Source: Blattamonas nauphoetae
Lineage: Eukaryota > Preaxostyla > Oxymonadida
Length of the DNA: 64,000 bases
Direction of reading: 5' to 3'
Assembly: GCA_033064195.1 (NCBI GenBank)
Contig: JARBJD010000290.1
Span: 29,487 to 93,486 of the forward strand
Part shown: one piece after another, positions 41,884 through 54,685 of the stretch
Position numbering within the stretch: position 1 is the first letter of the stretch
Layout of the letters: the number at the start of each line of letters is the position of its first letter
The notes under the pieces: generated by a model
What the model saw: the letters and a program-made list of their open reading frames with translations, nothing else
Database searches by the model: none
What the model was told of the DNA's origin: nothing
Translations under genes and position numbers: made by a program

Positions 41884-42320
41884 CTGTATTACCATGGGTC
41901 GGCATGTCCTATAGGCAGGACATCATAGGACAGCCAAAAAGAGGAGGACAATTTGGATAAAAGTGCTGACGACTGGAATTGAGCCGGTCTCCTGCTTTGT
42001 CTGTCAGTGAAAACCTAAAACGAAAAATGAGGAAAGATACGAGACAATAATGCACATTTTCTGTTTTAGAATCTTCTTATTAGTATTTTTTCACACAATT
42101 TTGACTAAAATCGCAAAAGTTGTCCAAAAGCGGTCGATCAGCCCACCATAGGACACGATTGGACAATTTTAAATCGGGCTCAAACCATAGGACATGGAAG
42201 GTATTTGACACCTTCCCAATACTTGCGTTCCTTTTCCACGATAAAATCGAGGGAGGACAATTGTCCTGTCCTGTCCTATCGTGTCCTATGGTGGTCCGAT
42301 CTGTCCAATCAAACCATCAT
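41884..42320. repeat. Repeat region rich in TAGGACA/TGTCCTA motifs
   Basis: Inverted and direct copies of ataggaca and gtcctatg recur at 41905-41935, 42150-42200 and 42265-42300. One edge (tttatccaaattgtcctcctc in inverse) is shared with 52950-52975. It may be a small unclassified repeat element inserted in or beside an intron. Confidence 0.4.
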
Positions 42321-43387
42321 TTTTCTCAAACGCACCTCAACTCTGCTAAATGGCACTTCTGTCTTCGGAGACTGAATCGGAGTGGTACCACGTGTGTTCT
42401 TTTCTAATTATTCTCTTCAAACTTTTCTCTCTCTCATTTTTTAGACAATAGATCTTGTGATCGATTTGACACATGAGATCGTCGAACTGAAATGAAATTT
42501 GGTAAGATGATGGAAGGTGTGTGTTCTCATTTCGTTGGTTATTCACTTATTTCCCTTATTTTCCGATTTCAATGGACATATAGTTGGTCTTCGTCGCCAC
42601 TGGCCACTGTCCTGAGGAAGACTGGATTCAGAACAGCTTCGCCTTGCTGTATGATCTATTGATGATTTTCCACTCATTTTTCCCTCATTCTCTGAATCTT
42701 GATTTAAGATCTGTTCACGTTGGCGTGTTGGAATCTGAACTCCAGAAAATGGAATGAGTACTAAGATGATACATATATCCGTTTCCGAACTGATGGTTTG
42801 CATTATCTCATTTACCATTCTCCCCGCATTTGTTCATGATAGATTCTATGGTGGATGCTTTTACTGAGGTTACATGGCTCAGGGAATTTGGAACTTTGTT
42901 TGAAACTTGTTGATACTCTGTTTATTATTGGATTGATTGATCTGCTCTTTCCACCATCACATCCTGTTTCGAGACCGAGTCACGTCATCCACAAACTACA
43001 GTTCAATATCGTTGTCAGCACGCTCTGCAAAATTCCATCTCATTGAAACGACCATTTCCGTCGGGTTGACAGTCGAACGCAGATTCAAACGCGAGATCAA
43101 CATCTGATGACCAGTCCTCCTCACGGACGATTCTCAACATCTCGACGACTATTATGGTCTAGTGGTGACATGACACGAATCGAAGCTGGAAGAAAGGTTC
43201 GCAATTTTTCTTGTCATCTTGCAGGAAAGTTCCAAATTCCATGAATTGTGTAACCTCAGTACAGGGAGAAGTACCAGAAAGAGGGTCTGCGCCCTTATCG
43301 TTCTTGCGGACTATTCTCCTCTTCATTTCTCTTTTCTTTTCATCAATCTTGTTTTCTTCCTTTCTCTCTCATCAGCTAAACATCATC
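42321..43387. other. Gene-free stretch
   Basis: No frame longer than about 95 codons and no known domain is found. Nothing could be assigned. Confidence 0.35.
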
Positions 43388-46300
43388 GGATAAACCCGCA
43401 ACTTCGGGAAAACCCGCAACTCCATGTGCTAACAACCGAAGTCACCTCAAGTGTTCATATTACGGCAATCCGGTGTGGACCAATATTGCATTCAAAATCC
43501 ACATTTTTACCTCTAAATCTGGTGTCTTCATTTCAAAAGTGCTCATTGTGGGACGATTTGAAAAATGAAAATGAATCAACCAGGTTCGAAGGTTACTCTC
43601 GAAGAGAACCACAACCCTTGGAGGAAACAGCTCTCCTACCCTGGATTTTTTCCGGTACAACACTTCTTTTCTTGTTTATCTTTCAAGTGTCTCTCATTCA
43701 GTTCGACACCTTCTCAATCAATGTATTCGACTGCTCCAACGCACTGCACGGCTCAGACCCTCTCTACCGAGCTCTTGGTACGATCTGTTAGAGCGCTGCA
43801 GACACACTGAGCATAGTCACTGAAAGTGTGACAATCTTCTTTCTTGACCTCTATTTTTCGGCGGTGATGATGTCCCCACTTTTCATCGTTCGAAGCAACC
43901 CAATACGAGGTGTCTAATGTATTGTTACTTTAGGAAAGTTCCGGACATGCATAGCGGTGCTGGCGATGGGTCTCGTCTTTTGCCAGCGACTACTGATGGA
44001 CTACGCGTTCTGGCGTGCCGTGGTGAGCGTTGGAACAGCAGCAGGGATTATTCTTGCGGGGATTATGCAACCATTCTACTCGCGTTTATCGAACTTCCTC
44101 ATGCTTCATTTCAGTGTTTTTGGAACACTTCGACTTGGCCTTGAAATCGACTTCCTGGTTGATTCTGGAACGGGACAGATTATTGGAACAATCATTTTTG
44201 GGATTATTTAGGTTGGGGGAGAGATTAGACTCTCGATCCACTTCCTCCTTCCTCTGAAGGTTCAAGAGCGGCGTACCTGGGGCGTGACAAAAACCAAAGG
44301 CAACGAAGTGCTGCCCTGATTTGATTTAGCATCGGAAGAATGGAAATGCAGACTGAGACAACATGTGGGAAGGAAGGGTGTGGAACCAACAGTTCGGTGC
44401 ATGTTCCACGAAAAAATCCGTTTACTCCCGCTGACACAATTTGCAGACAGAATACATGCTTTCTCTGTCATGCACTGAAAGGAGGACAATGCTCTTCTTG
44501 CAGATTACGCCCTGTTTCTCCAAACGGTTTCGGAGAACCGAATGAAGGCACAAGTCATGATGCTGCATGCAGAAAGGCAAGACCTGGTATTACAACACGA
44601 TTTCTGATTCATTGCGTGATGAAGGGCGAATCAGCAGAGAACGGGAGTGGGGGAGGAGAGTCAATGGAACTGAACCTGAAAATGCATCTTCAAATCGCAG
44701 AAAACGACAGAGAAGACGCCAGCGACGCTCAAATCGAGTTTTACGAAAATATGAGGAAACAAAGACCGTATTTCTCTCTTCTCCAAGAAACATCAGACCC
44801 AAGTCGTGAGAGCGGAAGCGTCGTCGAAAAAGAGTTATGAGCAGCTTCTCAGCCAGCACCCAAACGACATCGCAGTACTTTGCTCGAAGAAGAGCGGGAA
44901 CATCAAAGGCATCTTCCTTCATCAACGCTCTCAGCTTCATCGGCGATGTGGGAACGAATTTGTATGGGATATGACCAAAGCGGAAGACATGAACAAGACA
45001 TTCGACATTGTGACGTCCCTCCTCCCATATTTCACCAGTTACGGACACACAATGACATCTCTGATGAAGACCGTGTATGACAGCGACGTCGAGAACGAAA
45101 TGTGGGAGTATGTGGACATTCCTGTCGCCACCGCCTTCTTCGACGCCACGACCAACCCCACCATCGATGTCACGACAGCCGACAGATCGTTTCTGAACCT
45201 CGTTGCAGACTTGGCTCAGCTGTCCACGCAAATTGGAGCGATGAAAGACGTGCCGATGAGTTCAAGGAAGTCCACTCTCGAATTATCTCGTGTCAGTACA
45301 ATTCATACCATCAACTGTTTGAAGGAGGATAGCGAGCACTCGTCGCATATGCCGACAATGCCAGCGTGCCAATGCGGACACTCTTCAATTTGATGGTGGC
45401 TCTCCTGGCGGCCGTCATGCTGATTGCGATGATTGTGTCGTACACCTTCCTCTCACTGGGTGACGGAGGATGGAGGGGGACTACACGACAACTCGGATGG
45501 ACGAAGAAGAAGAGGAGGAGGACAACGGGTTGGAGAAAGAGGAACAAGACTCCGAAGAGATGGTGGAAGATGGAGTCAACGACGAACGAAGCGAACGTGA
45601 CGAGAACAATCCAGAAATGTCCAGCACACCTGCCCAGAACGACACATTCGAATCCTCATCCGAACCGAAACCTTTAAACTCCGACCACTCGTCACTTGTC
45701 TTCGAAGGTCAAAAAGCGTTCCTCTCCTACAGCTGAGATTGGATGGGAGGGGAAGAGACTCGCCTTACAATCACTCTGACGTGTACAGCGGAGACATACT
45801 TCCATCACTAACTCACTACAACTCATCCACCTCGTACACAACTGGATTTGTTTGACCAACAACAGGAGCTCCATTCTCACCATCGTTGAATCCCACTGTC
45901 ACTCAGTTCTCGCTCAACCAGCCAACACAACCACCAGTCGAGACGAAAACAGACTTCGGATTTGGACAGTTCACCGCTCGCTCCCTTCTGACGCAGCGGG
46001 ACGAGGATGACGACCATCAAACTCGGCGAGACGACGCGGAGTGGGAAGAGGCATTCGAGAACGCAGTGGAAGATCTGATCGCTGGTCACAAGACCATCCA
46101 CAGCGGGATCCCAATCGTGACGAAGATTATCATGGTCTCTCACGTTGTCCTCGTTTTTGGGCTGCTGGTTGGTTACATGGTTCCTAACAATTTCTCGTTC
46201 AACAGCTTCACAGACAGTGTGGACAACATCCTTCTCGCAGCGATCCGCCCCATCTGTCTGACCAATTCAAACTTCTTCCTTCTCAACCTCGCCTTCGACA

Positions 46301-47982
46301 TGCCGTTCCTCGTCTTCCCCAAACTCATCACTCACCCAACCAATTCAGCCTCATGTCGAGACAACGATCAATCTGTCTCAGTACAGGAGCTACACCTTGA
46401 AACTTCTGTCAGGATCGTTGGATTAATTCCACAAAACCAGCCTCATCACCCACTTCGACACCACAACGGACACATTGACAAACGACAAGCTGATCGACGC
46501 TCGAACCATCACCCGATTCGACAACGACTTCAACATCGAGCAGCTGCTCGTTCCAGGAGACTATTGCATGACTGACAAGGCTTCCTGCATCGCAGAACCG
46601 ATCCATGAACGTCTGCACGAATCACATGACACACTGGTCGGGCTACAGTCTCTCGTTTCGCGCTTTCTTCAGTATGGAGAGTTTCTGAAAGAGGAAGATG
46701 AATCACAGTTCAACGAAAACCATCCGATCTTCCATTTCATGAACTCTGCTCTGCGAAAGGACCTGCGTGAGGGACGATGAGCATGATGAAACGAATGCAA
46801 AGACTGCGGTGCTGACAAAGACATCTTCATGAGCAATCGTCTGATCATCGTGGTTGTGCTCGTCGTGGCGTACTTCTTCCTTCGATTTGTCATGATTCAG
46901 CCGTACGTAATTTTCAAGCGAATGAGACTGGAGGATCGGCGACTGGACGAGCTGATCTCGTTCGACACCGACGATGGGAATTATATTCGGTTTGTCGATG
47001 CGATGAAGATCGGGAACAAAGGAATCAACGGCCAAAGAGAAAAGATGATTGATGCACGAACAGCGTGATCCGGATGCACGAGCAGCACGAGAGCGCAGGG
47101 ATGCAGGAGACAGCGATGGATGAGCTGATGAAGGCGACGAAGCGAGCGTTCCGGGAAGAGGAGCAGAACATGGTGGACCGTCTGAAGGCGGGAGGGAAGA
47201 CCTCTTCGCTGACAAACGAACAGATTGACTCACACAAACTGGAGCACCGTGTGATGATCCAACGGCTGGGCATCATCTTCGATGGGCTGCGTAGGAAGGA
47301 CTTGGCTCGACAAGCAATCTCCGTTCGCCATCAGACACGCCTCTTCGACCGACATTTCATCACCAGCGACTTGTGCGATTTGACAAGTGGGTGAATCTCT
47401 GTCGATCATACTCGTTACATTTCCATTCATTTCACCCCGACCGCCGCACTATGACGTATCATCCGACAGGATTGATTGTGAGGTTGTCGTCGTTTGTGGC
47501 GCTGATCTAAATTGTGGCGATATTTATTGTATTCACGATCACATTGCAGTCACATCTGAAGAAACTGTTGAGTGAATGCATCAACGTTCAGACCTCAAAC
47601 TCCCTCACTCCTGACAGCTCCAAACTCACATCGGCTCCCCACTCACTCAGCGCAATGAAGACGAAGAAGAAGCGGAAGCGATTTTGGAGGAGATGCAGGA
47701 AGGAGAGTGATTGAGCAGGGAGAAACGAGAAGGTGGAGTTAGAATCGCCAATTCTCGAAACATCGTTTCCAAGAGTTCGACCCACATTTCGTTTCGTTCC
47801 TGTTTTGTTGTGATCTTGATAAACCATCTTTTCTTGTTCATTTCATGAGATTATGCATTCTCCAGAACAGGTTTTAATGAAATAATATGAAAAAACCTCA
47901 AAATAATGATGAAACTGGGAATATATCCGAATTCTGGGTCCAAGATCCGGGGTGTGGGTTTATCCGGAGTTGCGGGTTAAAT
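43388..47982. mobile_element. 4.6-kb gene-carrying element with paired AACCCGCAACT end boxes
   Basis: The left end reads GATAAACCCGCAACTTCGGG then AAAACCCGCAACTCC, and the right end, inverted, reads TTAACCCGCAACTCCGG then ATAAACCCACAC. Box spacing is about 18 bp at both ends. The exact tips and target duplication could not be fixed. The interior is almost entirely a broken membrane-protein gene. No transposase was seen. Confidence 0.55.
43560..47394 (+). pseudogene. Captured multi-membrane TmcB-like signalling protein gene, decayed
   Basis: Coding pieces follow each other on the + strand in shifting frames: hydrophobic segments near 43640-43700, 43960-44210 (W-R-A-V-V-S-V-G-T-A-A-G-I-I-L-A-G-I-M), a helical stretch with F-A-D-R-I-H-A-F and L-A-D-Y-A-L-F-L-Q-T-V near 44450, Y-E-Q-L-L-S-Q-H-P-N-D-I near 44840, then membrane helices near 45400, 46140 and 46840. 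The A-x-x-Y-A-x-F-L and H-P-N-D-I patterns are typical of the large TmcB/PAS-type membrane protein family of protists. Several frameshifts, TGA codons and in-frame TAG codons (44209-44211, 45330-45332) show it is not intact. Confidence 0.45.
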
Positions 47983-50900
47983 CGAGTACGTTAAGATGAT
48001 GAACTCAGTCGAGGTTCGATCGACGCTGTCACAACATTAGGAGTTCGATGAGCATCTGGAAATTGAAGTATGCCACTTTCCTCTTCATTTATTTCATGCC
48101 TCAACTATTCGATTCTTCTTTTTTCGATTTCTTCTTCAATCTTTCTTCTCATGAGCTCGTCTTTTCTTCAATTCATCCATCCTTCCTTCACCCCCTTTTC
48201 ATACTCTCTATGATCTTCTTTGTCTCTCAGATACACAACATGCTTGAGTTACGCACTCCCTCCTCGTACTGAAACACCATACCCATGCATTTTCTCATTG
48301 TACCAATTCGACCATGAAAAGTCTCACTCCTCCAAACAGCAAAGTGTTAATCTCTAACTTCCTCCCTCTCACTATGTCTGCTCTCAATTTCGTTCATTTT
48401 TTTGTATGTTAATTCTCGTGTTAGTTCAGATCTGTCTATTCTTCGAGATCGTACCAAGCAAATGATAGTCAGAGCAAAATCGACTCATTGTGCCTCACTG
48501 TCACTGTATGGAAGGTTTCTGTCGCACACAAACTTCAAAGATGAACAGCAAACGATCAGAGACCGAATCCTTCACCGTCACTCCTCCTCTCAACACAATA
48601 CTCCTATCTCGTCGAAAAGATTCCAACAGATCGAAACATCTCTCCAGACAGTTCGTAACAGGACCCAAAACATCCATTCGATTCCCCTCCAATTCACAAA
48701 CCTCCCCCTTGTCCAAATCAGCCTCACTCGACAAGTCAAATCCAACTTCATCATCCTAAAACACAGGAAACACACCATTCATCTCGATATCTCATTTAAA
48801 TCTTAATTCAGGTGAGATCAACTCCCAATTCAATCAGCCTCTCTCCTGAACGAGACAAAATGTTAAACTTGCACAGGTTCGATCTTCCTTCCTTTCTTTA
48901 TGTCACTTTGATAATTTCTAGTTCTTCTTCCTCATTCAACTGCTCCATTCCTGACACTACAATCTCGTCCTTTCTCACATTTACCAGACCCCGCTGTCTT
49001 TCATAACATTCGCTCTCTTCAACACAAACACAACAAAATTCAAGAAAATCTGTATTTCTCACTTGGCATCGGAGGAGGAAGGAAAACGAATCAACACGAT
49101 CTTTAACACCGCATCCACATCGCGTCGCTCGCGATCAACCTTAACTTGGGGGGCTGAACAATGAAGCATGAAAGGTGTTGATGAAGCAGACGGTGGGACA
49201 CAGGGTGAAGAGGAGGTTATAAGGAGGCGAAGAGGCATTCGAGAAGCTGAGTGACGGAAGGGCCAGGTGAGGCAGTGAACCGGAGAACAACCCCAAGAAC
49301 AGGGCAGGAAGGTCGAAAAGGAACTCGGAAAGACAGCGTCGATCAAGATGAATGACATCAAGCAGAATCCCTGACCAATCACACACACCCCTCTATTCCC
49401 CACCCGACGCTGCCCCACCAACTTCCGACGAGAGATTGGACAGACCACACTCGCCAACGACTCACCTCATGGCATAGCCGAGTGAGATCTCCAAACCGAC
49501 AAAATTGAAGCCATTGCAAGTATCGATGGACAAGTGTGCCAAGGAAAGAGAGGAAGAGGCCTAACGAGTGGAAAGGATGATTTGATGCTGATAAAAGACA
49601 AATTTAACCATTGGAATGAAATATCCGAAGCGGATGTTGAGATACGAACAAATGTGTTGTCTGCTCAGATCTCTTGCATCTGGAATTTCTCTGAACTCAC
49701 GTTCATCAATTTCCGATTAATGTCGTGAACGTTTCCCAATTATGTGATAAAAGTGAACAAAGTAGTGTATTTCAACGAATCATGTCATTGATCGGACCAT
49801 CATAAAAGTTCTTCATTATCTCACCTTTATCCTTATTTTTCTTTTCAGGTTTTGTCGTTTTGACGAAGTAAGAGGCTGGTTCAATTCTTGCCTATACTGG
49901 CCTGACCGAGCCTTTTGGCTCGGTCAGTGTCACCTCGCTTCTCTTCTAAGGGCTCGATCAACTTTCGATGATGAATTGACTCAAAATTGTTGCATTTTAT
50001 CTTCCGCAAGGATGAGAGGATACTGAAAAGAGAGTGGACAGATCAAAAACTTCAGAAACAGGTCTCGATATCAAATGATTCCAAAACTAAAGTTTGCAGA
50101 ATTCAGGATGAAAGGAAAATGACACAATGAGGAAGAAATGATTGAATATTGAACGGCACATCTCCTTCACTCGATCAACAAGTTCGAAATGATGATGCGA
50201 GCTGTACCATGCTATATCGAATCAGTCGACTCCGTCCCCACACTCGCTGTATGATATCGTCGGTTCTGTCTTCATTCTCAATCGCTCTGCTTCGTAATGT
50301 TCTTGGGCGCATCTGTTTCTTCGGCAATGCTCTGCGAATACCAGAAAATAGCTTCAACGAGAATGGAGACGGTTGCATCTTTAACAAGAGCTCATGCTGT
50401 ACTGGAACAAGAGAGTGGGTGGAGGCGAAAACGATGAATCGCTAGCCCAATCCATTCCTACAACCACAATCAGTGATTCCTGTAGAAGACGTCATTAAAT
50501 CTGTGCTCACGAGGAAGACGACAGGATGTGTATCGATATCAGAGTTGACGAGAAATCATCGCCGTGCGTCATGCTAGCAAAAGTGCCTTTGTTTTAGCGC
50601 AGAAGAAGGAGTTGACTTTGGACTGTGTCCAAGAGGTCCTGAGGATCTTCTGATCTTGATGCAAACTTCCTTCTCGTCATCTCCATCAATCAAAGCATGC
50701 ACAAAGCAAGTTGATTCCGTTGGGATCGGGCGGGAAGGAAGGTGGATGAGAGATCAGGTGAATGGAGGAATGTGTGCATGTTGCATTTTCTTCTTCTCCA
50801 CCAACAAAAACTATATTGTTGACGTATTTGATTCAGTGTTTTTCTTTGTCTGAGCGGGAGGAAGATACTTCATTGTGACCATCTAACAGGAGAGAAACAT

Positions 50901-51823
50901 TGTTTCAATTTGACAAATTGTGGAGACTCATCCAGAGAATATTCAAGTTTAAATCGGAAGAAGGAATCCAACGCTGTGTTCAATGATAACTCAGCTGTAT
51001 CAAACAGCGTAAACGAGTGATGGATGGAATCTTGTCCTGTTTTGAAACGAGTCGTGTCTAAACGAATGGATATGACGAATTTGTTGGAAAGTGCTTCATG
51101 GTGTGATGATGGACGTGCGGAGTGATTGATTACGTGTCAATTTGTGAAGTATCTGTCCCGATCGGTTGAGAATGATCTGACACTTTGAGTGCTTCAGAAG
51201 ATCTGACTGTGTAATAGGACCAAAGCTGTCCAAACTTGTCTATGAGGAATGCTGAACTGTTTGCTTTATTTGACTCGTGTTAGAGACAGAAAGGATAAGC
51301 GATGTTGATGGAATAGAGAAGTTGGATAGTATTGGGTGTTTGCCTTGAAAGGTGAGATTTGGGTAAGATGATGTCGTCAATGTGAAGATATCTGATGGTT
51401 GACTACATATTTTGGCAAGATTGGTGACGAAAGAAAGATGATCTCTCAAATTCTGCTGATTACATCGAAGATTCTGATTGTGTGACGATGTCCATCCATT
51501 TCTGGTCTCCAGAATCAACGAAGATACATGGTGCTGTAAAGACTAAGCACAAATTTGTGTTTGAACTCTCTTCGTTTTTGAAATCTCACGCTTCTTCAAT
51601 GCGATTTCGAAAATGAGTATTCTGTTCGTCAAGGAATCACAATTATTCACTCACTATTTTCAAGGTGGCAAAGGGTGATGATTAAAGATGGTTCAGCCAA
51701 CGGGAGTCTGCGTCATTGAAACGACAGCGAGGAAGAATGTTGTTCCCAGTTCAGAGTAGGAATCTACAATGGATGAGGAGTTGATTTAGCTTAGTGTTGA
51801 GACAGATGTTCCCATTCTCGTCA
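47983..51823. other. Gene-poor stretch of about 3.8 kb
   Basis: Short frames occur (for example 48402-48806 on + and 49059-49457 on -), but none has a recognisable domain or a paralogue in the window. The - strand frame at 49059-49457 has possible small introns and may be the end of a real gene. The rest is AT-rich and looks intergenic. Confidence 0.35.
49902..49927. other. Perfect 11-bp stem, 4-nt loop hairpin
   Basis: CTGACCGAGCC pairs perfectly with GGCTCGGTCAG across TTTT. It is a conspicuous GC-rich hairpin in AT-rich surroundings, 20 bp after a GGTTCAATTC motif that resembles a polymerase III B box. No complete tRNA fold surrounds it. Confidence 0.6.
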
Positions 51824-51831
51824 CTGATGTG

Positions 51832-52352
51832 CAGGCTTCTGATTTGATCCCAGTGATCCCAGTCGGATCTGATCCCACTAAATACCTACAATACCATTTC
51901 GTTTCTTTCATTTCAAAAAAGTCTTCTTATATATGATATTTGAATGGAAAAAAAAGTAAAAAGGAAAATGGTCACTTCATAGATCATGAAAATGCAAACT
52001 TTGGGTGCTGCTGTTTCAGTTTGTTCTACAACAATAATTATAAAAACAAGTCGATAATGCGTTATTATGTCTTCTTTGATGGTTTTTTCTCACTGACAAA
52101 AGTCAATGAAGGGAATACATCGAAAAAAGAAGTGTTGGTGATTGTGATCGTGCGTGTTTTTGGGAAATAAGAGCTGTCTGAAATATTGAAGAGCATTATG
52201 TGAAAACAAGAAGTGAATTGAACATGATTAATGAAGTGATAATGAGAAAATCTCAAAGGAAAAGAGTTGAAATTTGATCTCAGTACAAATTTAGGCACTG
52301 ACATCAATTGATCCCAGTTTTACCTATTTTGATGGGACTACTCAGATGCCTG
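51832..52352. mobile_element. Non-autonomous hAT element (521 bp)
   Basis: A perfect 8-bp target duplication CTGATGTG flanks it (51824-51831, 52353-52360). The tips are CAGGCTTCTGA and, inverted, CAGGCATCTGA. Just inside are repeated GATCCCAGT motifs. Eight-bp duplications with CAGGC-type tips are typical of the hAT superfamily. The interior is AT-rich and non-coding. Confidence 0.85.
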
Positions 52353-52360
52353 CTGATGTG

Positions 52361-53016
52361 GTTTGAGATGGTGAGAAGAAGGAATTGGACGGAGAGTGAC
52401 ACACGAAAGGATGCTGACAAAGAGACAGAGCGGGCATTGTCAGTATCCTTTCAATTTGCGAGAAAGAGGAGAAGAACGGTGTGGACGATGTTGAGGAGAT
52501 GGAATCGAGCAGATTGGGTGACTGCGAATCGGCGAATAATCTCCAGTCTGTGATGATCTGGCATCTTGCTCGGGAGAACGAGAAAGATACCTAATCAGCA
52601 GTTGAAAATACAAAATATTGTTCGCTCATCGGTGGTGGAGTTCGATTCTTGATTTTGAGATATTATACCTTAATTGTGGGTTGAAGTGCCGGATCACACA
52701 TTTCGACATGAGTTTTGAAGATTTATGAGAAAAAACATGTTGAAAACACGATTAATTTGCGAAAACAGTGATAATATTCCAAAGAAGCTCAAATAGGATC
52801 AAAAGAGTTCTCGAAACCATATTTCATGGGTTTATTTTTGATCTGATTTGACCCATATTTTTAAAACTCCCGGTCACTGACCGTCAGTACTTTTTGAGAA
52901 AAAGTGACCGGTCACCCCCGGTCAGGCCAGTATATTCTTGCCATATGCATTTTTATCCAAATTGTCCTCCTCTTTTTAACTGTCCTGTAGGACAGGACAG
53001 GCAGGACATGCGGACC
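52361..53016. other. Gene-free stretch with palindromic GGTCA repeats
   Basis: No gene. Near 52870-52925 the sequence holds cggtcactgaccg and gtgaccggtcac, short palindromes. At 52945-53010 it shares about 60 bp with the repeat at 41895-41965, including a run of GGACA motifs. Confidence 0.4.
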
Positions 53017-53182
53017 CAAGCCAATTCATCGTGGCAAATTTTTCATCTGTGGCTGCACATGTCGCTCATCCGCCGACTCTCGCCTCGCCACCACCGTGTT
53101 GACCCTGTTTCGATAGTTTTCATTGTTGTGAACATCTCGTCGTTCGTTCTGAGTTTGATCACGTCAATCATTGTCTCCGGGT
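53017..53182 (+). pseudogene. Fragment of a multi-membrane protein gene, TmcB-like
   Basis: The frame encodes H-L-W-L-H-M-S-L-I-R-R-L-S-P-R-H-H-R-V-D-P and then a membrane helix (V-S-I-V-F-I-V-V-N-I-S-S-F-V-L-S-L-I), ending at a consensus donor GTAAGT (53181). It resembles an internal exon of the same kind of protein as the captured gene at 43560-47394. No following exon is certain; K-D-P-D-F-E-I-C-Q-L-A-D near 53645 may belong to it. Confidence 0.35.
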
Positions 53183-54685
53183 AAGTATAGAGACAGATCT
53201 GATTTTGTAGACACACAGATCTACCGACAGGTATACGCACAGAACTGTGGTATACACACAGATCTGTCCTTATGTTCATAGACATGGGACATAATTCTTT
53301 TTCGGGACATAATTCCGTCTTTGAGCGATCTATAGACAAGTACGGTCTAATATTTGTGAATATTATTCGTGAACTGGTATGTTCACGCCACAAAAGTCAA
53401 TGGAAAGGTAAAATTGTCTTGAAGTGGAGAAAGGAAAATCAAGGTATGATCTTCCCACAACCAATGTGAAAAGGTCTCCGTTCTCCGAGAAAACTCATAT
53501 CCCAATCCTTCTCACCTGCCACGTCTCAGATGACATGACGAAAACTTAATACCAAGAGTCCAAAAATATTGATAAACTCGATAATGGATGTGATCAAACA
53601 GCCTAAATACCCTCTTGCCCGCTCAAAAATCCCCGATCAAGGATCCTGACTTCGAGATTTGCCAACTCGCGGACAATGACCTGATGTTCGCTGAAATGCT
53701 ATTCGGGTGTGTTTTCCTTCATACACAACTCAATTGATCAATTTTTTCAACAACAATTGTTTCATCACTTTTCTTGCCAATATCTCCCTGTTTCCTTCAT
53801 CACTCAATTTCCTTCTTGTTTTTCACATTTTTCAGTGTTTATCCATCCAACTTTGTTGATTCAACAAATTAGACGAACAGGTTGGTCACTCCACCAATCC
53901 AAAAGGATCCAGCCTCTTTTCCGTGTTTTGCACGTTTGCTCTCTTTCTCATTCCTTCTTTTTCATCCTCTTCACAAATTTAGGCAAGCACAGGGATACCA
54001 TGTCGTCATACTTTGATCGTGGATGCAGAAAGAGATCTCTCCAATTGAAGGACGGATCACGTTCATCTCAACTTCATACATTTCACACGTGTTTTCATTC
54101 AGTTTTTATTGATCTTTTTTTCGTTACCATATGGAAATAGTTAAGGGAAAACCAAAAAACCCCTAAAATCCACATAAATAAAACGTCCACCAAAAAGTGA
54201 AAGAGAATCACATTAGAAACGGGTGAGGACCTGAACTTGGGTGTGCAAATTGAAACTGGGGGAGATGAAGCCCATTCTTTATTTCGAACCCATAATCTCT
54301 GCTTTTTTCAGACTAAATATGAAGATCATTATTTCCTGTCTAAAGTGCAGCATTGTTCATAATTATTGACTCATTCTGTCAAGATTGACCCGATTCAATC
54401 TTTATTCTCACAAAGTTTGTTTTTGGTTGATCACGTATGAATCTTGCGAAAGAATGAAGAATCAATAAATTAGACGAAGTTTTAGGAGATGTGAGACAAC
54501 GAGGAAAAACAAAATCAAAAAGTAAGTGATCAGAAAAGATTGTAGGTGAGAAAGAAGAGAGTGGAGGAGTTGAGGTGAAAGATCGAGTCGAAAAGCTGAG
54601 ATAGAGGATGATTTGTGTTGTTGATGATCCAAAGCACTTGTACAGTCAGCAATGCTGCCATTGTCCCCGTATCCAAACACATCAC
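53183..54685. other. Stretch with acacagatct repeats and no clear gene
   Basis: 53183-53270 contains several acacagatct and gtatac motifs, reminiscent of the CAGATCTG palindromes of the Mutator-like ends but without their tips. Possible short exons near 53645-53700 and 53880-53990 have donor or acceptor sites but cannot be joined with confidence. Confidence 0.3.
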
